From NCBI GenBank assembly GCA_040954595.2, contig CM082591.2, positions 9,052,001-9,116,000 of the forward strand: DNA of 64,000 nucleotides. The letters run 5' to 3'. A program made the translations under genes and the position numbers. Positions 11,062 to 22,826 of this stretch are shown here, piece by piece (position 1 is the stretch's first letter; each line of letters begins with the position of its first letter). The notes under the pieces were generated by a model. It saw only the letters and a list, made by a program, of their open reading frames with translations, had not been told where the DNA came from and searched no databases. This DNA is from Balanoglossus misakiensis (Eukaryota; Hemichordata).

Positions 11062-12962
11062 AGATAGATAGATAGATAGTTTATTTCACCAGATAGATGC
11101 ATTTGACGTAACTGGTGCGGACCAGGGAAGTAGTTCTAGTGGAACTCTAATCGTGTCCCTGGCCCTAAATACATACAAATCATTGAGACAATTAATATAA
11201 TTGCCAATTCATATCACAAAGCAATAGTTGGTAGTCAAACAACGTCGTGACGAAGTAAATAGGTTTATAATCTATGCTCAACAGATACATTTTCAGAGAG
11301 CTTTTAAGTAATTCCTTGATTGAATTGATTTTATTTGTGTAGGAATTTCATTCCAATGCTTGGTAATAGAATAGTATAAATTATTTTGAGATGAAGTAAG
11401 TTTTACTTTGGGAAGCGTAAACTTATCAGAAGAGGCAAATCTTGTAAAATATTTGTGTGATACAAATGAAGCATAGCGATCTAGTGAGTGGGCATAATGC
11501 CCTGCCTTTAGATCACACGCAAAGACACAAGTTTGAAATTTACAGAGTTTATAAACATTAAGAATTCCAGGTAGCTGAAAAAGTGGTGCACTATGTGTAT
11601 TAGGGCTAGAAAATGTTATAAGTCTCACAAGTCTGTTTTGCAATTTGAAAATACAATCTAAATAGGTTTTATACGCATTTCCCCATATTTCAATACAATA
11701 CATTATATGGGGAAGGATAAGACAATTGTATAATAATAAAATTATAGACTTAGGGAGATAATGGCGTACATATGAAATAATACCGATTTTTTGGCGAACC
11801 TTCTTAAAAATAATGTTGATGTGAGCCTTCCAGGATAATGATGAGTCAAGAGTAACTCCAAGATAAACAGCAGATAAAACATTTTGTATTGGTAAATCAG
11901 AGAGATATAAATCCCCTTCAGGCTTAAACTTCGCCTGGGCTGTTTTGAAAATAACATAGTTTGTTTTGTCAATATTAATAGTAAGTTTATTTGACTTACA
12001 CCAGGTCTGTACTTTAGTAAGCTCAACATTCAGAGTGGCAAGATCGATTTTGTCCTGCTTATCTGAACAAAATAAATTGGTATCGTCAGCAAATAACCTG
12101 AATTGAAAATAGTCTGCGGACCTGCAGATATCATTTATATATACTAGAAAAAGAAGTGGACCTAGAATTGATCCCTGTGAAATCCCACAGGAGGTCCTTT
12201 TCGCTTTTGAAGTACAATTATTGACCTTGACATACTGCTGTCGGTCTTCTATATTAGTCTTAAGTGTGGATCCCCTAATCCCATAGTGGCATAGCTTAGC
12301 TAACAAAATTGTGTGGAGATCTGCTAAAGCTAACTTAGTACTATATTTTGCGAAATCCATATTGGCTGTTTGTGAGAATATCAATTTTTTCAAAAAGAGA
12401 ACACAGTTGCTTATTTACAATAGACTCGTACAGCTTACTAAAGATTGGCAAGACAGAGATAGGTCTGTAATTTCCTATTTCATGAACACAACCCTTTTTA
12501 AAAATTGGTGTTACTCTTGCCATTTTCAGTTTCTCTGGAAAAATACCCTGTGACAAGGAAATATTAACAATATGAGCAAATGGTTCTGTAATATAATCAG
12601 CTGCTTCCTTTACAAGTTTTGGATATATTTCATCAAAACCAGCAGCTTAATAATGGTCTAATAAATTAATTTCTCTGAGTATATCACCAGAATGCACAGG
12701 ATGGAAAAAGAAAGAATTAAATGACTAATACCAAGGTAATCATTGAAAATAGCGCTACAATGTATTTGTGAAGCTAGATTTTGTCCAATGTTGACAAAAA
12801 AAATTAAAAGCGTCAACTATATCAATATTTTTAGTAACAAAATTCCCAGGGTTTTTGTCATCTTTTATTTTTTGTGGAGCATTAACCTTTGAACTTTTGT
12901 TCAAGATTTCACTGATGACTTGCCATTTTTTGTTGTCCTTCCCAGAGGCTACAGACAGTTGC
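11062..12962 (-). mobile_element. 5'-truncated CR1/L2-like LINE inserted in the plus-strand LINE (copy 2)
   Basis: Complete insertion of a minus-strand LINE. It is flanked by a 5-bp direct repeat AAGAT (11057-11061 and 12963-12967) and has a 3' tail of TATC-type tetranucleotides (11062-11080) preceded by AATAAA on the minus strand. It encodes the same RT remnant as copy 1, with its main open piece at 11293-12393. Here a one-base indel shortens the C terminus. Removing the insert and one AAGAT rejoins the host LINE endonuclease frame, which supports these boundaries. Confidence 0.85.
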
Positions 12963-14329
12963 AAGATGATACTAATCGCGATGTAATCAAGTTTAAAAAA
13001 CGTTTAGTATCATTGGATCTCGTCCAGCCTGTAACCTGCCCGACGCATGAAAGGAGTCACACACTTGATCTGGTTATATCACATTCATCGCAAAATCTCG
13101 TTAAGGATTTTGAATTGGACAGTAGCCTACCATCGGATCATAGTTTGGTTAATTTTGCATTTCGTTTGACTAGACCTCACACCAGGAAGATCAAAGCTGT
13201 TAGTCGGAAAATAACTAATATTGACTGCAATCAAGTGATGTCATGTATGAGTGACAATCCTCTCTCTACACTGGAAGGCGCATCTGTGGATATGTTGCTT
13301 CAGGATTATACTATCACTTTGTCCAGGGTATTTGATACTGTCGCCCCACCAACAACGAAAGTTGTCAACGACAAACCACGTGCACCTTGGTTCTGTGGCA
13401 AAATTCGTGATCATCAAAAGGAAGTCAGAAAATTACAACGTCACTATCTGGAATGTAAATCCCCTGGAGATAAATAAACAAATCTTCCAAGCTAAACGCT
13501 CTGCTCATAATCTACTCGTCAACAACACCAGATCTGCCTACTATCGTTCAAAGATTGAAAACTCTGATCAACGTAAGTTATTCTCTATCATCGACGATAT
13601 CATGGGTGAGAAATCATCATCAGCCCTGATTCTGCCACGTCATTGCGACCCCAAGCTTCTGGCTGAAGAGTTTTCGGACTTTTTCTTGAAGAAAGTGATG
13701 AAGATCAGAGAGTTACTGGATTCCACAAGTGGGGTACAAGAATTTTATGACTGGGGTCCAACATTTAATAATTTCATGTGTTTCAGAGCAATATGTCTCT
13801 TAGTTAATCAAATCAATGAATTCCAAATCTTGTAAACATGACCCAATCCCGACTTCTTTGCTGAAAATGTGCCTTCCATATATCAACACGTATCACAGAC
13901 ATAGTAAATAAGTCATTTATTTCTGGTGTTTTTCCGCAGTGTCTAAAACATGCCATAGTTAGAACTTCACTGAAGATGCATGGATTGGATCAAGATAAAT
14001 TGAAAAACTTTCGACCTGTATCAAATCTTCGTTTATTGGTAAAGTCATTGAAAGGATAGCAGTAGATCAACTACATCATCATTTAACAAGGTCTCAGCTG
14101 TATTGCAAATTTCAATCTGCTTATCGAGAATTCCATAGCACAGAAACGGCTTTGCTAAAGGTACATAACGACATTGTAATTTCTATCGATAGTCATTCAG
14201 AAGTGATTCTTGTTCTTTTAGACTTGAGTGCTGCGTTTGATACCATTGACCATGACATTCTTTTGAAGAGGTTGGAGACTCGCTTTGGCGTCAAAGAACA
14301 AGTACTGGAGTGGTTTCCGTCATACCTAA
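11136..14329. repeat. Direct repeat, copy 2
   Basis: Second copy of 5959-9153. At the left it continues into the full LINE 3' tail and host LINE, so this copy has the ancestral left flank. At the right it continues into genuine RT sequence (SYLK then RTQSV), so it also has the ancestral right flank. Confidence 0.9.
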
Positions 14330-14344
14330 AATGACGTACTCAGA
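12963..14344 (+). pseudogene. CR1-like LINE, endonuclease end to RT middle (copy 2)
   Basis: Continuation of the LINE from 11061 after the nested insertion. It holds the endonuclease end (THERSHTLDLVIS, SDHSLVNF), linker, and RT motif [14 protein letters not shown] at 14221-14265, ending WFPSYLK, a stop, then RTQS. Frameshifts match copy 1. The RT is interrupted again at 14345 by a non-autonomous element and resumes at 15018. Confidence 0.8.
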
Positions 14345-14351
14345 GTGTAAT

Positions 14352-15010
14352 TAAATAATAACACATGATAGCGAGGGCAATATCACGATTTGAAGCCTGC
14401 ACGAGGGATGGTGCTCTCTGACCATAATATTGATGATGCCCGAGCCGCAGGCGAGGGTATCATCAATATTGTGGTCAGAGATCACCAGCCCGAGGGCAGG
14501 CTTCAAATCGTGATGTTGCCCGAGCATCATGTGTTATTAATTTTATTACGCCGAACATTTGAACGTACATACAAGGCAGGCATAGAAGAACGTAGATGCG
14601 CGTCCATATGCCGTACGTTGCTGAGAATGTAAAATGTTTCGATCTCCCAAGAATTATACGATACCTTAGTACTTCGAACTTAGATTATTTTGAAAATACT
14701 GCACTGTTGGTTGCGATTTTGTTGTATTTACTGTCCGTTTGTGGTAAAATATCGTCCAGTTGAACAGGTGTAAAGCCTATGTGTCGCTTTGAAGCCATAG
14801 ATGCTGGAGTTGACTGATCGTGGAGGAAGCCATTGAACGACAGTTTGGAACGCGCAGAAGTCGCGCGCAGAACACAAAACAACCCAGCGGGCAATATCAG
14901 CGGCGGCGCATGCGACAGGGCTTTATCAACTCTAGCCATGTTATATCACTTTTTTTTCTATATCACGTGAGCGCGTCTCAGCCAATCACGAATATAGTAT
15001 AATACGTGAG
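14352..15010. mobile_element. Non-autonomous element with a ~200-bp fold-back, inserted in the LINE
   Basis: Insert of about 659 bases between GTGTAAT at 14345-14351 and GTGTAAT at 15011-15017, a candidate target duplication. The first 200 bases (about 14347-14553) form a large imperfect hairpin. Each arm of about 95 bases contains ATCACGATTTGAAGCCTGC and TCTCTGACCA.AATATTGATGA. The rest encodes nothing recognisable. LINE RT motifs flank it on both sides (TQSV before; VNGVSSE and VPKGSVLGPFLF after). Confidence 0.75.
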
Positions 15011-15017
15011 GTGTAAT

Positions 15018-15887
15018 AATGGTCAATGGCGTCTCTTCTGAACCGCGTGAACTTGTATATGGAGTTCCAAAAGGCAGTGTGTTGGGGCCGTTCTTATTTA
15101 CAATAAATTGTGCCCCCTTGAGGACATCATGGAAAAACACTTAATAAGCTTTATGATTTATGCTGATGATACACAAGTTTACTTAACCTGAAAGCGAGCT
15201 GATTATTCAAAGTTGCAGATTGAATCTTGCGTGGATGAGATTCGTAAATTGATGGCCGTGAACAAGCTTGTTTTAAATGACACTAAGACAGAATTAATTC
15301 ATCATCATTCGAAATTCAGACCCTTTACACCGCTACCCGGACTACATGTCGGTACAGACCCAATCACCCCACCCCTAACCGTTGTCAGAGACCTTGGCTT
15401 TTATTTTGACAGTGTTGTTATAGCTCATACTCAAATTATGCAAGTCTGTAAGTCAGCCTCGTTTGTTTTAAATCGCATGGGTCGTATCCGTAACGTTTTA
15501 GATAGAAAAACTACTGAAACATTAATTCACGCCTTCATAACATCATGTCTTGACTACTGTAATAGCTTGTACATTCATCTTCCTGAGTATCCCATTAACC
15601 GGTTACAACGCATACAGAACTCAGCGCTCGTTTGTTGACTCGCACTAAAAAAACGAACACATCAAGCCGGTCCTTCAAGAGTTAAAATGGCTCCCTCTCA
15701 TCCATCGAATTGATTTCAAAGTTCTTATGCTTACATACAAATGTCTTTATGGCTAAGCGCCAACCTATCTGTCAGATGATTCTCGTGGATACCCTCACAT
15801 ACGATCTTTTTCAATGTCCAATGCCATATTATGATTACCATCCCAAATATAACATAGATCTGGGTCCGAGATGCCTTCTTTAACTTA
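15018..15887 (+). pseudogene. CR1-like LINE, C-terminal RT
   Basis: Carries RT motifs VPKGSVLGPFLF near 15065 and the catalytic YADDTQVY near 15160. The open frame at 15213-15638 covers the thumb region, including DLGFYFDS and FITSCLDYCNSLY, with NRLQRIQNSA at its end. A stop lies just after YADDTQVYLT, and the frame breaks after 15638. Sequence resembling the C-terminal tail continues to about 15880, where it joins an L1-like endonuclease fragment running the other way. An inverted copy lies at 36785-37530. Confidence 0.8.
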
Positions 15888-16809
15888 GGGACCGTTCAGT
15901 TTTTACGGCCGGGGGGGGCGGCAAAATCCAGGGGGGGTCACTTAAATTTTGAAGTCCACAAGGGGGGGGGGGTCATCTGTTTTTTTTAAACGTTTAGGGG
16001 GGTCACATACTTTTGCCACCGAACTTTTGCTTTTGAGTCCACAAAATTGCAGTTTCGCACCCTTTATTTTACCCCCTCCCACACCCACCCCCTTCATTCT
16101 CCGCCACATTTCATTTTTTGCTGGTTTGTCTAGTGTACCAGGGCAGAGTGCTTGCCACCCCAACCCCACCGATGATAATATTTAACAAAATGAATACATA
16201 AAGGAGAATAATTGTTTAAACCATTTTGCATAACTGATAGTTTCGCGCTGCATCTTCTATATACTAGAAGTTTTATAAATGATGTCATGACAAGATGACG
16301 CCAAATCTTCTAACTTTGAGTGGAGTGGCAAAAAGTAAAATTGGTCCTCCCAAACATTGAGATAATTTGCTTTTGAGTTCATCAAAATGCAACTTTGCAC
16401 TACATATTTTACAAAATTTTCTTTATGTCGGAGGGGGACACCCCCTCCCAAGCCCACCCCCGCCACTTTTCTTGTTTTACCAATTCTAGCAAACATTGTA
16501 TTGACTTGTCATTTTATTTTGATCATAGATTTCTTTATTGCAACGATATACTATAATTATATACTTCAATAATACTTTAAGAAATATATAATTGAGGTGT
16601 GAGGAACCTCATTCCCTTTATTGCATACAGTGTACATAGGATCAGGACGGCGAATGTTTTCGGCGTGGGGGGGGGGGTCATCAAATTTTTGGGTCTGTCA
16701 AAGGGGGGTCATCATTTTTTGGTCCTGGGTGAAGGGGGGGCCGGCCTGATTTTGAGAACCGATTACACAAACTTGCCGCCCCCCCCTGCCGTAAAAACTG
16801 AACGGTCCC
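15888..16809. mobile_element. MITE with TTA target duplication (Harbinger-type signature)
   Basis: 922-bp non-coding element with perfect terminal inverted repeats starting GGGACCGTTCAGTTTTTACG, flanked by TTA at 15885-15887 and 16810-16812. The inverted paralogue at about 36779-36790 has the uninterrupted site with a single TTA, which proves insertion. G- and C-runs flank the tips. A 3-bp TTA duplication fits PIF/Harbinger. A shorter inverted relative is at 61590-61945. Confidence 0.85.
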
Positions 16810-17232
16810 TTATGTGAAAAGGTAGCTAAAGAACACTGCATGCAAATTTCCCTCGTTCAGGGTGTAGGAATAGATAACCAAAAAATGCTTGCCTTCTAAC
16901 GTTAAATCAACGATAAGGTATCGACCATTTAGGTCTGAGATGACATTGTGAATTGAAAAATTACCACTGTTGATAGTGGTCATCATCCCCTACTGTTTGC
17001 ATAGACATGAGCATACAATGCCTCTGAACTGACTGTTCCAGTATTTGACACTGCTTTGGCAACTGTGAGTTTCTTATAGCATTGTTATTGTTGCACCCTG
17101 GTTTCTAATCCAGGGGGAGATTTTCTTGCGTTTCTTAAGCTGGCCCATACCTCTGACATTTAGTGATAACACACTAATGCCGTCAGTGACCATTGCCGAT
17201 TGAATGTCAAAGAATTCTGGAAGATTCTGGCA
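16810..17232 (-). pseudogene. L1/Tx1-like ORF2 start: endonuclease N-terminus
   Basis: On the minus strand, an ATG near 17195 begins a frame with ISVLSLNVRGMGQLKKR, then the ETHS motif near 17060, GMMTTINSGNF, DLNGRYLIVDL and a final NEGNLHAVFF near 16850. This is the order expected for the apurinic endonuclease of an L1/Tx1 LINE. In-frame stops occur before ETHS and before GMMTT. The fragment is cut at about 16813, where it meets the 3' part of the CR1-like LINE. ORF1 of the same type of LINE follows upstream on the minus strand (17694-18468). Confidence 0.75.
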
Positions 17233-17693
17233 GGATTATTCAACATGCGGACTTGGTTTTCAAGAATGAAAAAGTGAACAAACAGGACAAAAAAAACGTT
17301 CCCAAGAATTTCGAAATAAAGCGACGGAACGATAGTGAACAACAACAAGAACATGATGTAGCAAAAAGCCTGCATGCTCAACCCGCGGACCCGTCAAACA
17401 ACAACATGTAAAAACCTACACAGTTAATCTGAAGGCAAAAACACGCCATAAAGTGTTATCACGCCAGCCTGGGATACTATTGCTTTGGCGTACACTAAAG
17501 AAGTTTGGTCCAGTCCTTCTCCATAGACTGTCACTGAGAAGTTATTCGCGATACAGTCGACCATCAATGTACAGTTTACCGTTGGCAAAACGTGGTCGTT
17601 TGCCTTGCTCTAAGGCTACATCACTGGTCGTAGTTGTCGTGAACGCTTGTAGTCCGATGAGTTGACTCTACCGCAGTCAACTCTACCAACTCG

Positions 17694-18468
17694 CTAGTCT
17701 CTCAAGGTGTATCTGCCTCTACGCAGTATTTCCAGTCGATCTGATTGTCGAAAGAACTTCACTATAATGTGGGGTGGAGGTCGACCTCCGCTAGCGGCGG
17801 TGCCATTAGCAGGGGCAACTCGATGGGCGTTTTCTATCTTCGTAGATGGGTCGTCGATTTTTAATTTCGAAGCGAGAATCTTCGAAACTAACTCCATGCA
17901 CCGCTCATTTTCCGACACCTCAATGCCACCAATTCGTAGGTTGAAGCTTCGTGAACATCTTTGTGAGGCCAGAGTCTCTTCCGTTTGTGCTGCGAGTTGT
18001 CTGGATTTTCGTCTTCAAGTCTGTTATGCGCCTATCTGTGGCCATGCCATTGTTGCGCAATTCCTCCCTCTCAGCGTCTGCGTGGTTCAAGGCTTCCTCA
18101 AAATCGGCGTGTTTTTGCTCGACTTTTCTCAATCGTTCGTTCAGGGCCTTAATTTCCAGTAGTTGTTTCTCACCTGTTTTTACTAGAGCTGTCAGATTTT
18201 CTGTGACAAATATTTTATACTGTGAATCTGAGGCTGCAGCGTCTCCACCATCCATACCGCTGGTCGAGGGGGCCAGAGTAAGGGAATGCACTGTTGCACT
18301 GGCGCTGTTGTCTACGTAGCTCATAATGGTGGGTGACTTCTTCTGTCCGCGTGGTTTTACGGTTTTTGACGCCTTTCCCCTGTGCTTAGTAATTGACCTT
18401 CTTAGTGGGTACCGTGACTTCTTAGGCGGCTTTTGACACATTCTTTGTTGTCTGAACTGTGTTTTCAA
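17694..18468 (-). pseudogene. L1/Tx1-like LINE ORF1 protein (copy 1)
   Basis: Minus-strand ORF1 in two frames, 18468-17920 and 17918-17694, with a one-base frameshift near 17940. The N-terminus is basic (RYPLRRSITKHRGKASK), followed by a coiled coil (KALNERLRKVEQKHADFEEA). After the shift comes FNLRIGGIEVSENERC, the RRM-like signature of L1-type ORF1, then KIENAHRV and IIVKFFRQSDRLEIL of the C-terminal nucleic-acid-binding domain. More C-terminal sequence (FANGKLYIDGRLY) continues out of frame to about 17530. It would act as an RNA chaperone for the LINE; this copy is broken. Confidence 0.75.
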
Positions 18469-18633
18469 GGGAAAGTTTTTGACAAGCCGGAGCTCGCCCG
18501 TCAGGGAAACACTTTACCTGCATGTGACCTCTGACCTCGACAAATGTATATTTTACAAACTGGTGATTTTGAAATTCTGGGATGTCATCTCATATCTTAT
18601 GAAAACAGAAGATATCACGTTTATGCGTCGTAC

Positions 18634-20029
18634 AATAGAGAGATTAAGATAGCATACGTAGCGAGAACGTAACGTAGAACACCGATCGCGTTCCGTTTGC
18701 GTTACGTGTTGTGAAAAAAGTGATTAAGACGGCAACGTGACCTTTGACACGTCATGACGCGAATCTTCGTAAAAATGTATCTAATTGGCAGTGACTTTTT
18801 CTATTATCCAATCATCGCTATCGTTACTGCATCGTTTTGTTGCGTCAAAGTTTGTAAACATTGGCCTTAGTAACCAGGAGATGATCGATGGCGGCAGCTA
18901 GGAGAAGGTAAGTATCGTCTATATCAACGCATTTTATTGTATTTTCTGCAGCGAGGATAAACTTTTGGTGTAGTAGGGTCCTGTAGTATGAATGTAATGG
19001 AGAGATGGCGGTCTGGCATGAAAATAACACATTTGAAAGAAATAGGAAGCATACGTAGGTCGAATACGATGTAGTGATTTCCCATCTCAAAAATGTTCAA
19101 TATCTTACTTTTATGTGAGTTTTTTCGAGTATCCATTTTCCCTGCAATGAGTGATTGTGCTCTGTCTTCGACCTTTAATTCCAATGGAGTTTCTCAAGTT
19201 TATCCTCAGGATACGACAGTAAATGCATACTATGTGTATAATTTTCTCTTACACTTACAGGCGTAGACGTGAAGAAATCACTGAGGCCCTTTTAATTTGG
19301 GATGAAGAACAGGACGACGTTGAGATGTTGTTGATCGACACGTTTGCGAATGGGCGAGATTTGAATAACGCTCCAGTTGATCTTGATTTATTTTCAGATG
19401 ATGAGTGTTTCGAATTTTTCAGGTAGGCAAGAAAGATGTTGATGTATTATTCAACATTGTTTACAAAAAAATTCATAGTTATTTCACTAAAAATACTAAA
19501 AAAAGAAATGGAATACTACACTTTTTAAACCTATTTTTCTTTCCAAAATTACAGATTTGCAAAGCAGGACCTGATCCGCTTACACGATGCACTCTCTCTT
19601 CCGGAAAAGATAGTTGGTTTTAATGAATCCACAGCAACAAGCATGGAGGCATTACTTATTCTACTGCGCCGACTCTCATATCCTAATCGCTGGTGTGATC
19701 TAGTACATTTCTTTCAAAGAGACGAGCCAGAATTGAGTATAATTTTCAATACGGTAAGTAATTTTGTTGTTAATGTATCATTTTTTATATTGTTAATACA
19801 TGTTATATGTTCCTGCAATTTTGTACTAAATAATCAGTACATAGTAATTTCTTATCACTTGAATGACATATTTACACTCTATATGTAAAAAGACAATCTA
19901 AAGAATGACACTGGATCGAATAACAAATTGCCAGGACGTATGTATGTGTTGTTTAACACTAAGGTTAAATATGTGACTTCACAGACTTATTTCAAATCTG
20001 TTTGGGTGTGTTGTTTTATGCAGATTGCA
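18634..20029 (+). pseudogene. Truncated 5' half of Harbinger B (copy 1)
   Basis: Has the left terminus (AGAGAGATTAAGAT at 18637) and coding exons 18888-18907, 19261-19422 and 19555-19753, all with good splice signals. After the acceptor of the fourth exon at 20023 the sequence jumps back to the start of the duplication unit. The DDE nuclease exons are missing, so no transposase can be made from this copy. Confidence 0.8.
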
Positions 20030-22826
20030 GGATTATTCAACATGCGGACTTGGTTTTCAAGAATGAAAAAGTGAACAAACAGGACAAAAAAAACGTTCCC
20101 AAGAATTTCGAAATAAAGCGACGGAACGATAGTGAACAACAACAAGAACATGATGTAGCAAAAAGCCTGCATGCTCAACCCGCGGACCCGTCAAACAACA
20201 ACATGTAAAAACCTACACAGTTAATCTGAAGGCAAAAACACGCCATAAAGTGTTATCACGCCAGCCTGGGATACTATTGCTTTGGCGTACACTAAAGAAG
20301 TTTGGTCCAGTCCTTCTCCATAGACTGTCACTGAGAAGTTATTCGCGATACAGTCGACCATCAATGTACAGTTTACCGTTGGCAAAACGTGGTCGTTTGC
20401 CTTGCTCTAAGGCTACATCACTGGTCGTAGTTGTCGTGAACGCTTGTAGTCCGATGAGTTGACTCTACCGCAGTCAACTCTACCAACTCGCTAGTCTCTC
20501 AAGGTGTATCTGCCTCTACGCAGTATTTCCAGTCGATCTGATTGTCGAAAGAACTTCACTATAATGTGGGGTGGAGGTCGACCTCCGCTAGCGGCGGTGC
20601 CATTAGCAGGGGCAACTCGATGGGCGTTTTCTATCTTCGTAGATGGGTCGTCGATTTTTAATTTCGAAGCGAGAATCTTCGAAACTAACTCCATGCACCG
20701 CTCATTTTCCGACACCTCAATGCCACCAATTCGTAGGTTGAAGCTTCGTGAACATCTTTGTGAGGCCAGAGTCTCTTCCGTTTGTGCTGCGAGTTGTCTG
20801 GATTTTCGTCTTCAAGTCTGTTATGCGCCTATCTGTGGCCATGCCATTGTTGCGCAATTCCTCCCTCTCAGCGTCTGCGTGGTTCAAGGCTTCCGCAAAA
20901 TCGGCGTGTTTTTGCTCGACTTTTCTCAATCGTTCGTTCAGGGCCTTAATTTCCAGTAGTTGTTTCTCACCTGTTTTTACTAGAGCTGTCAGATTTTCTG
21001 TGACAAATATTTTATACTGTGAATCTGAGGCTGCAGCGTCTCCACCATCCATACCGCTGGTCGAGGGGGCCAGAGTAAGGGAATGCACTGTTGCACTGGC
21101 GCTGTTGTCTACGTAGCTCATAATGGTGGGTGACTTCTTCTGTCCGCGTGGTTTTACGGTTTTTGACGCCTTTCCCCTGTGCTTAGTAATTGACCTTCTT
21201 AGTGGGTACCGTGACTTCTTAGGCGGCTTTTGACACATTCTTTGTTGTCTGAACTGTGTTTTCAAGGGAAAGTTTTTGACAAGCCGGAGCTCGCCCGTCA
21301 GGGAAACACTTTACCTGCATGTGACCTCTGACCTCGACAAATGTATATTTTACAAACTGGTGATTTTGAAATTCTGGGATGTCATCTCATATCTTATGAA
21401 AACAGAAGATATCACGTTTATGCGTCGTACAATAGAGAGATTAAGATAGCATACGTAGCGAGAACGTAACGTAGAACACCGATCGCGTTCCGTTTGCGTT
21501 ACGTGTTGTGAAAAAAGTGATTAAGACGGCAACGTGACCTTTGACACGTCATGACGCGAATCTTCGTAAAAATGTATCTAATTGGCGGTGACTTTTTCTA
21601 TTATCCAATCATCGCTATCGTTACTGCATCGTTTTGTTGCGTCAAAGTTTGTAAACATTGGCCTTAGTAACCAGGAGATGATCGATGGCGGCAGCTAGGA
21701 GAAGGTAAGTATCGTCTATATCAACGCATTTTATTGTATTTTCTGCAGCGAGGATAAACTTTTGGTGTAGTAGGGTCCTGTAGTATGAATGTAATGGAGA
21801 GATGGCGGTCTGGCATGAAAATAACACATTTGAAAGAAATAGGAAGCATACGTAGGTCGAGTACGATGTAGTGATTTCCCATCTCAAAAATGTTCAATAT
21901 CTTACTTTTATGTGAGTTTTTTCGAGTATCCATTTTCCCTGCAATGAGTGATTGTGCTCTGTCCTCGACCTTTAATTCCAATGGAGTTTCTCAAGTTTAT
22001 CCTCAGGATACGACAGTAAATGCATACTATGTGTATAATTTTCTCTTACACTTACAGGCGTAGACGTGAAGAAATCACTGAGGCCCTTTTAATTTGGGAT
22101 GAAGAACAGGACGACGTTGAGATGTTGTTGATCGACACGTTTGCGAATGGGCGAGATTTGAATAACGCTCCAGTTGATCTTGATTTATTTTCAGATGATG
22201 AGTGTTTCGAATTTTTCAGGTAGGCAAGAATGATGTTGATGTATTATTCAACATTGTTTACAAAAAAATTCATAGTTATTTCACTAAAAATACTAAAAAA
22301 AGAAATGGAATACTACACTTTTTAAACCTATTTTTCTTTCCAAAATTACAGATTTGCAAAGCAGGACCTGATCCGCTTACACGATGCACTCTCTCTTCCG
22401 GAAAAGATAGTTGGTTTTAATGAATCCACAGCAACAAGCATGGAGGCATTACTTATTCTACTGCGCCGACTCTCATATCCTAATCGCTGGTGTGATCTAG
22501 TACATTTCTTTCAAAGAGACGAGCCAGAATTGAGTATAATTTTCAATACGGTAAGTAATTTTGTTGTTAATGTATCATTTTTTATATTGTTAATACATGT
22601 TATATGTTCCTGCAATTTTGTACTAAATAATCAGTACATAGTAATTTCTTATCACTTGAATGACATATTTACACTCTATATGTAAAAAGACAATCTAAAG
22701 AATGACACTGGATCGAATAACAAATTGCCAGGACGTATGTATGTGTTGTTTAACACTAAGGTTAAATATGTGACTTCACAGACTTATTTCAAATCTGTTT
22801 GGGTGTGTTGTTTTATGCAGATTGCA
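20030..22826. repeat. Tandem duplication unit 2 (2797 bp)
   Basis: Second copy of 17233-20029, differing by a few substitutions (for example 19437 A against 22231 T). It reads on into the downstream exons of Harbinger B, so this copy forms the intact gene. Confidence 0.9.
20491..21265 (-). pseudogene. L1/Tx1-like LINE ORF1 protein (copy 2)
   Basis: Duplicate of 17694-18468 with the same frameshift between 20715 and 20717 and one visible amino-acid change in the coiled coil (DFEEA to DFAEA). It is the presumed insertion host of Harbinger B, whose left end follows at 21434. Confidence 0.75.

Larger units (their letters stand above)
17233..20029. repeat. Tandem duplication unit 1 (2797 bp)
   Basis: Almost identical to 20030-22826. 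It contains L1-like ORF1 plus the 5' terminus and first three exons of Harbinger B. The join at 20022-20030 (ATTGCAG then GATTATTC) shares GCAG with the unit starts, as in microhomology-mediated duplication. Confidence 0.9.

Noticed and set aside
15942-16185. Open frames inside the 15.9-kb MITE
   Set aside because: They lie in both directions over homopolymer-rich non-coding sequence with inverted repeats and have no known similarity.
17707-18319. Plus-strand open frames of 151 and 122 codons (and the copies 20504-21116)
   Set aside because: They are antisense shadows of the L1-like ORF1, which has recognisable coiled-coil and RRM motifs on the minus strand.
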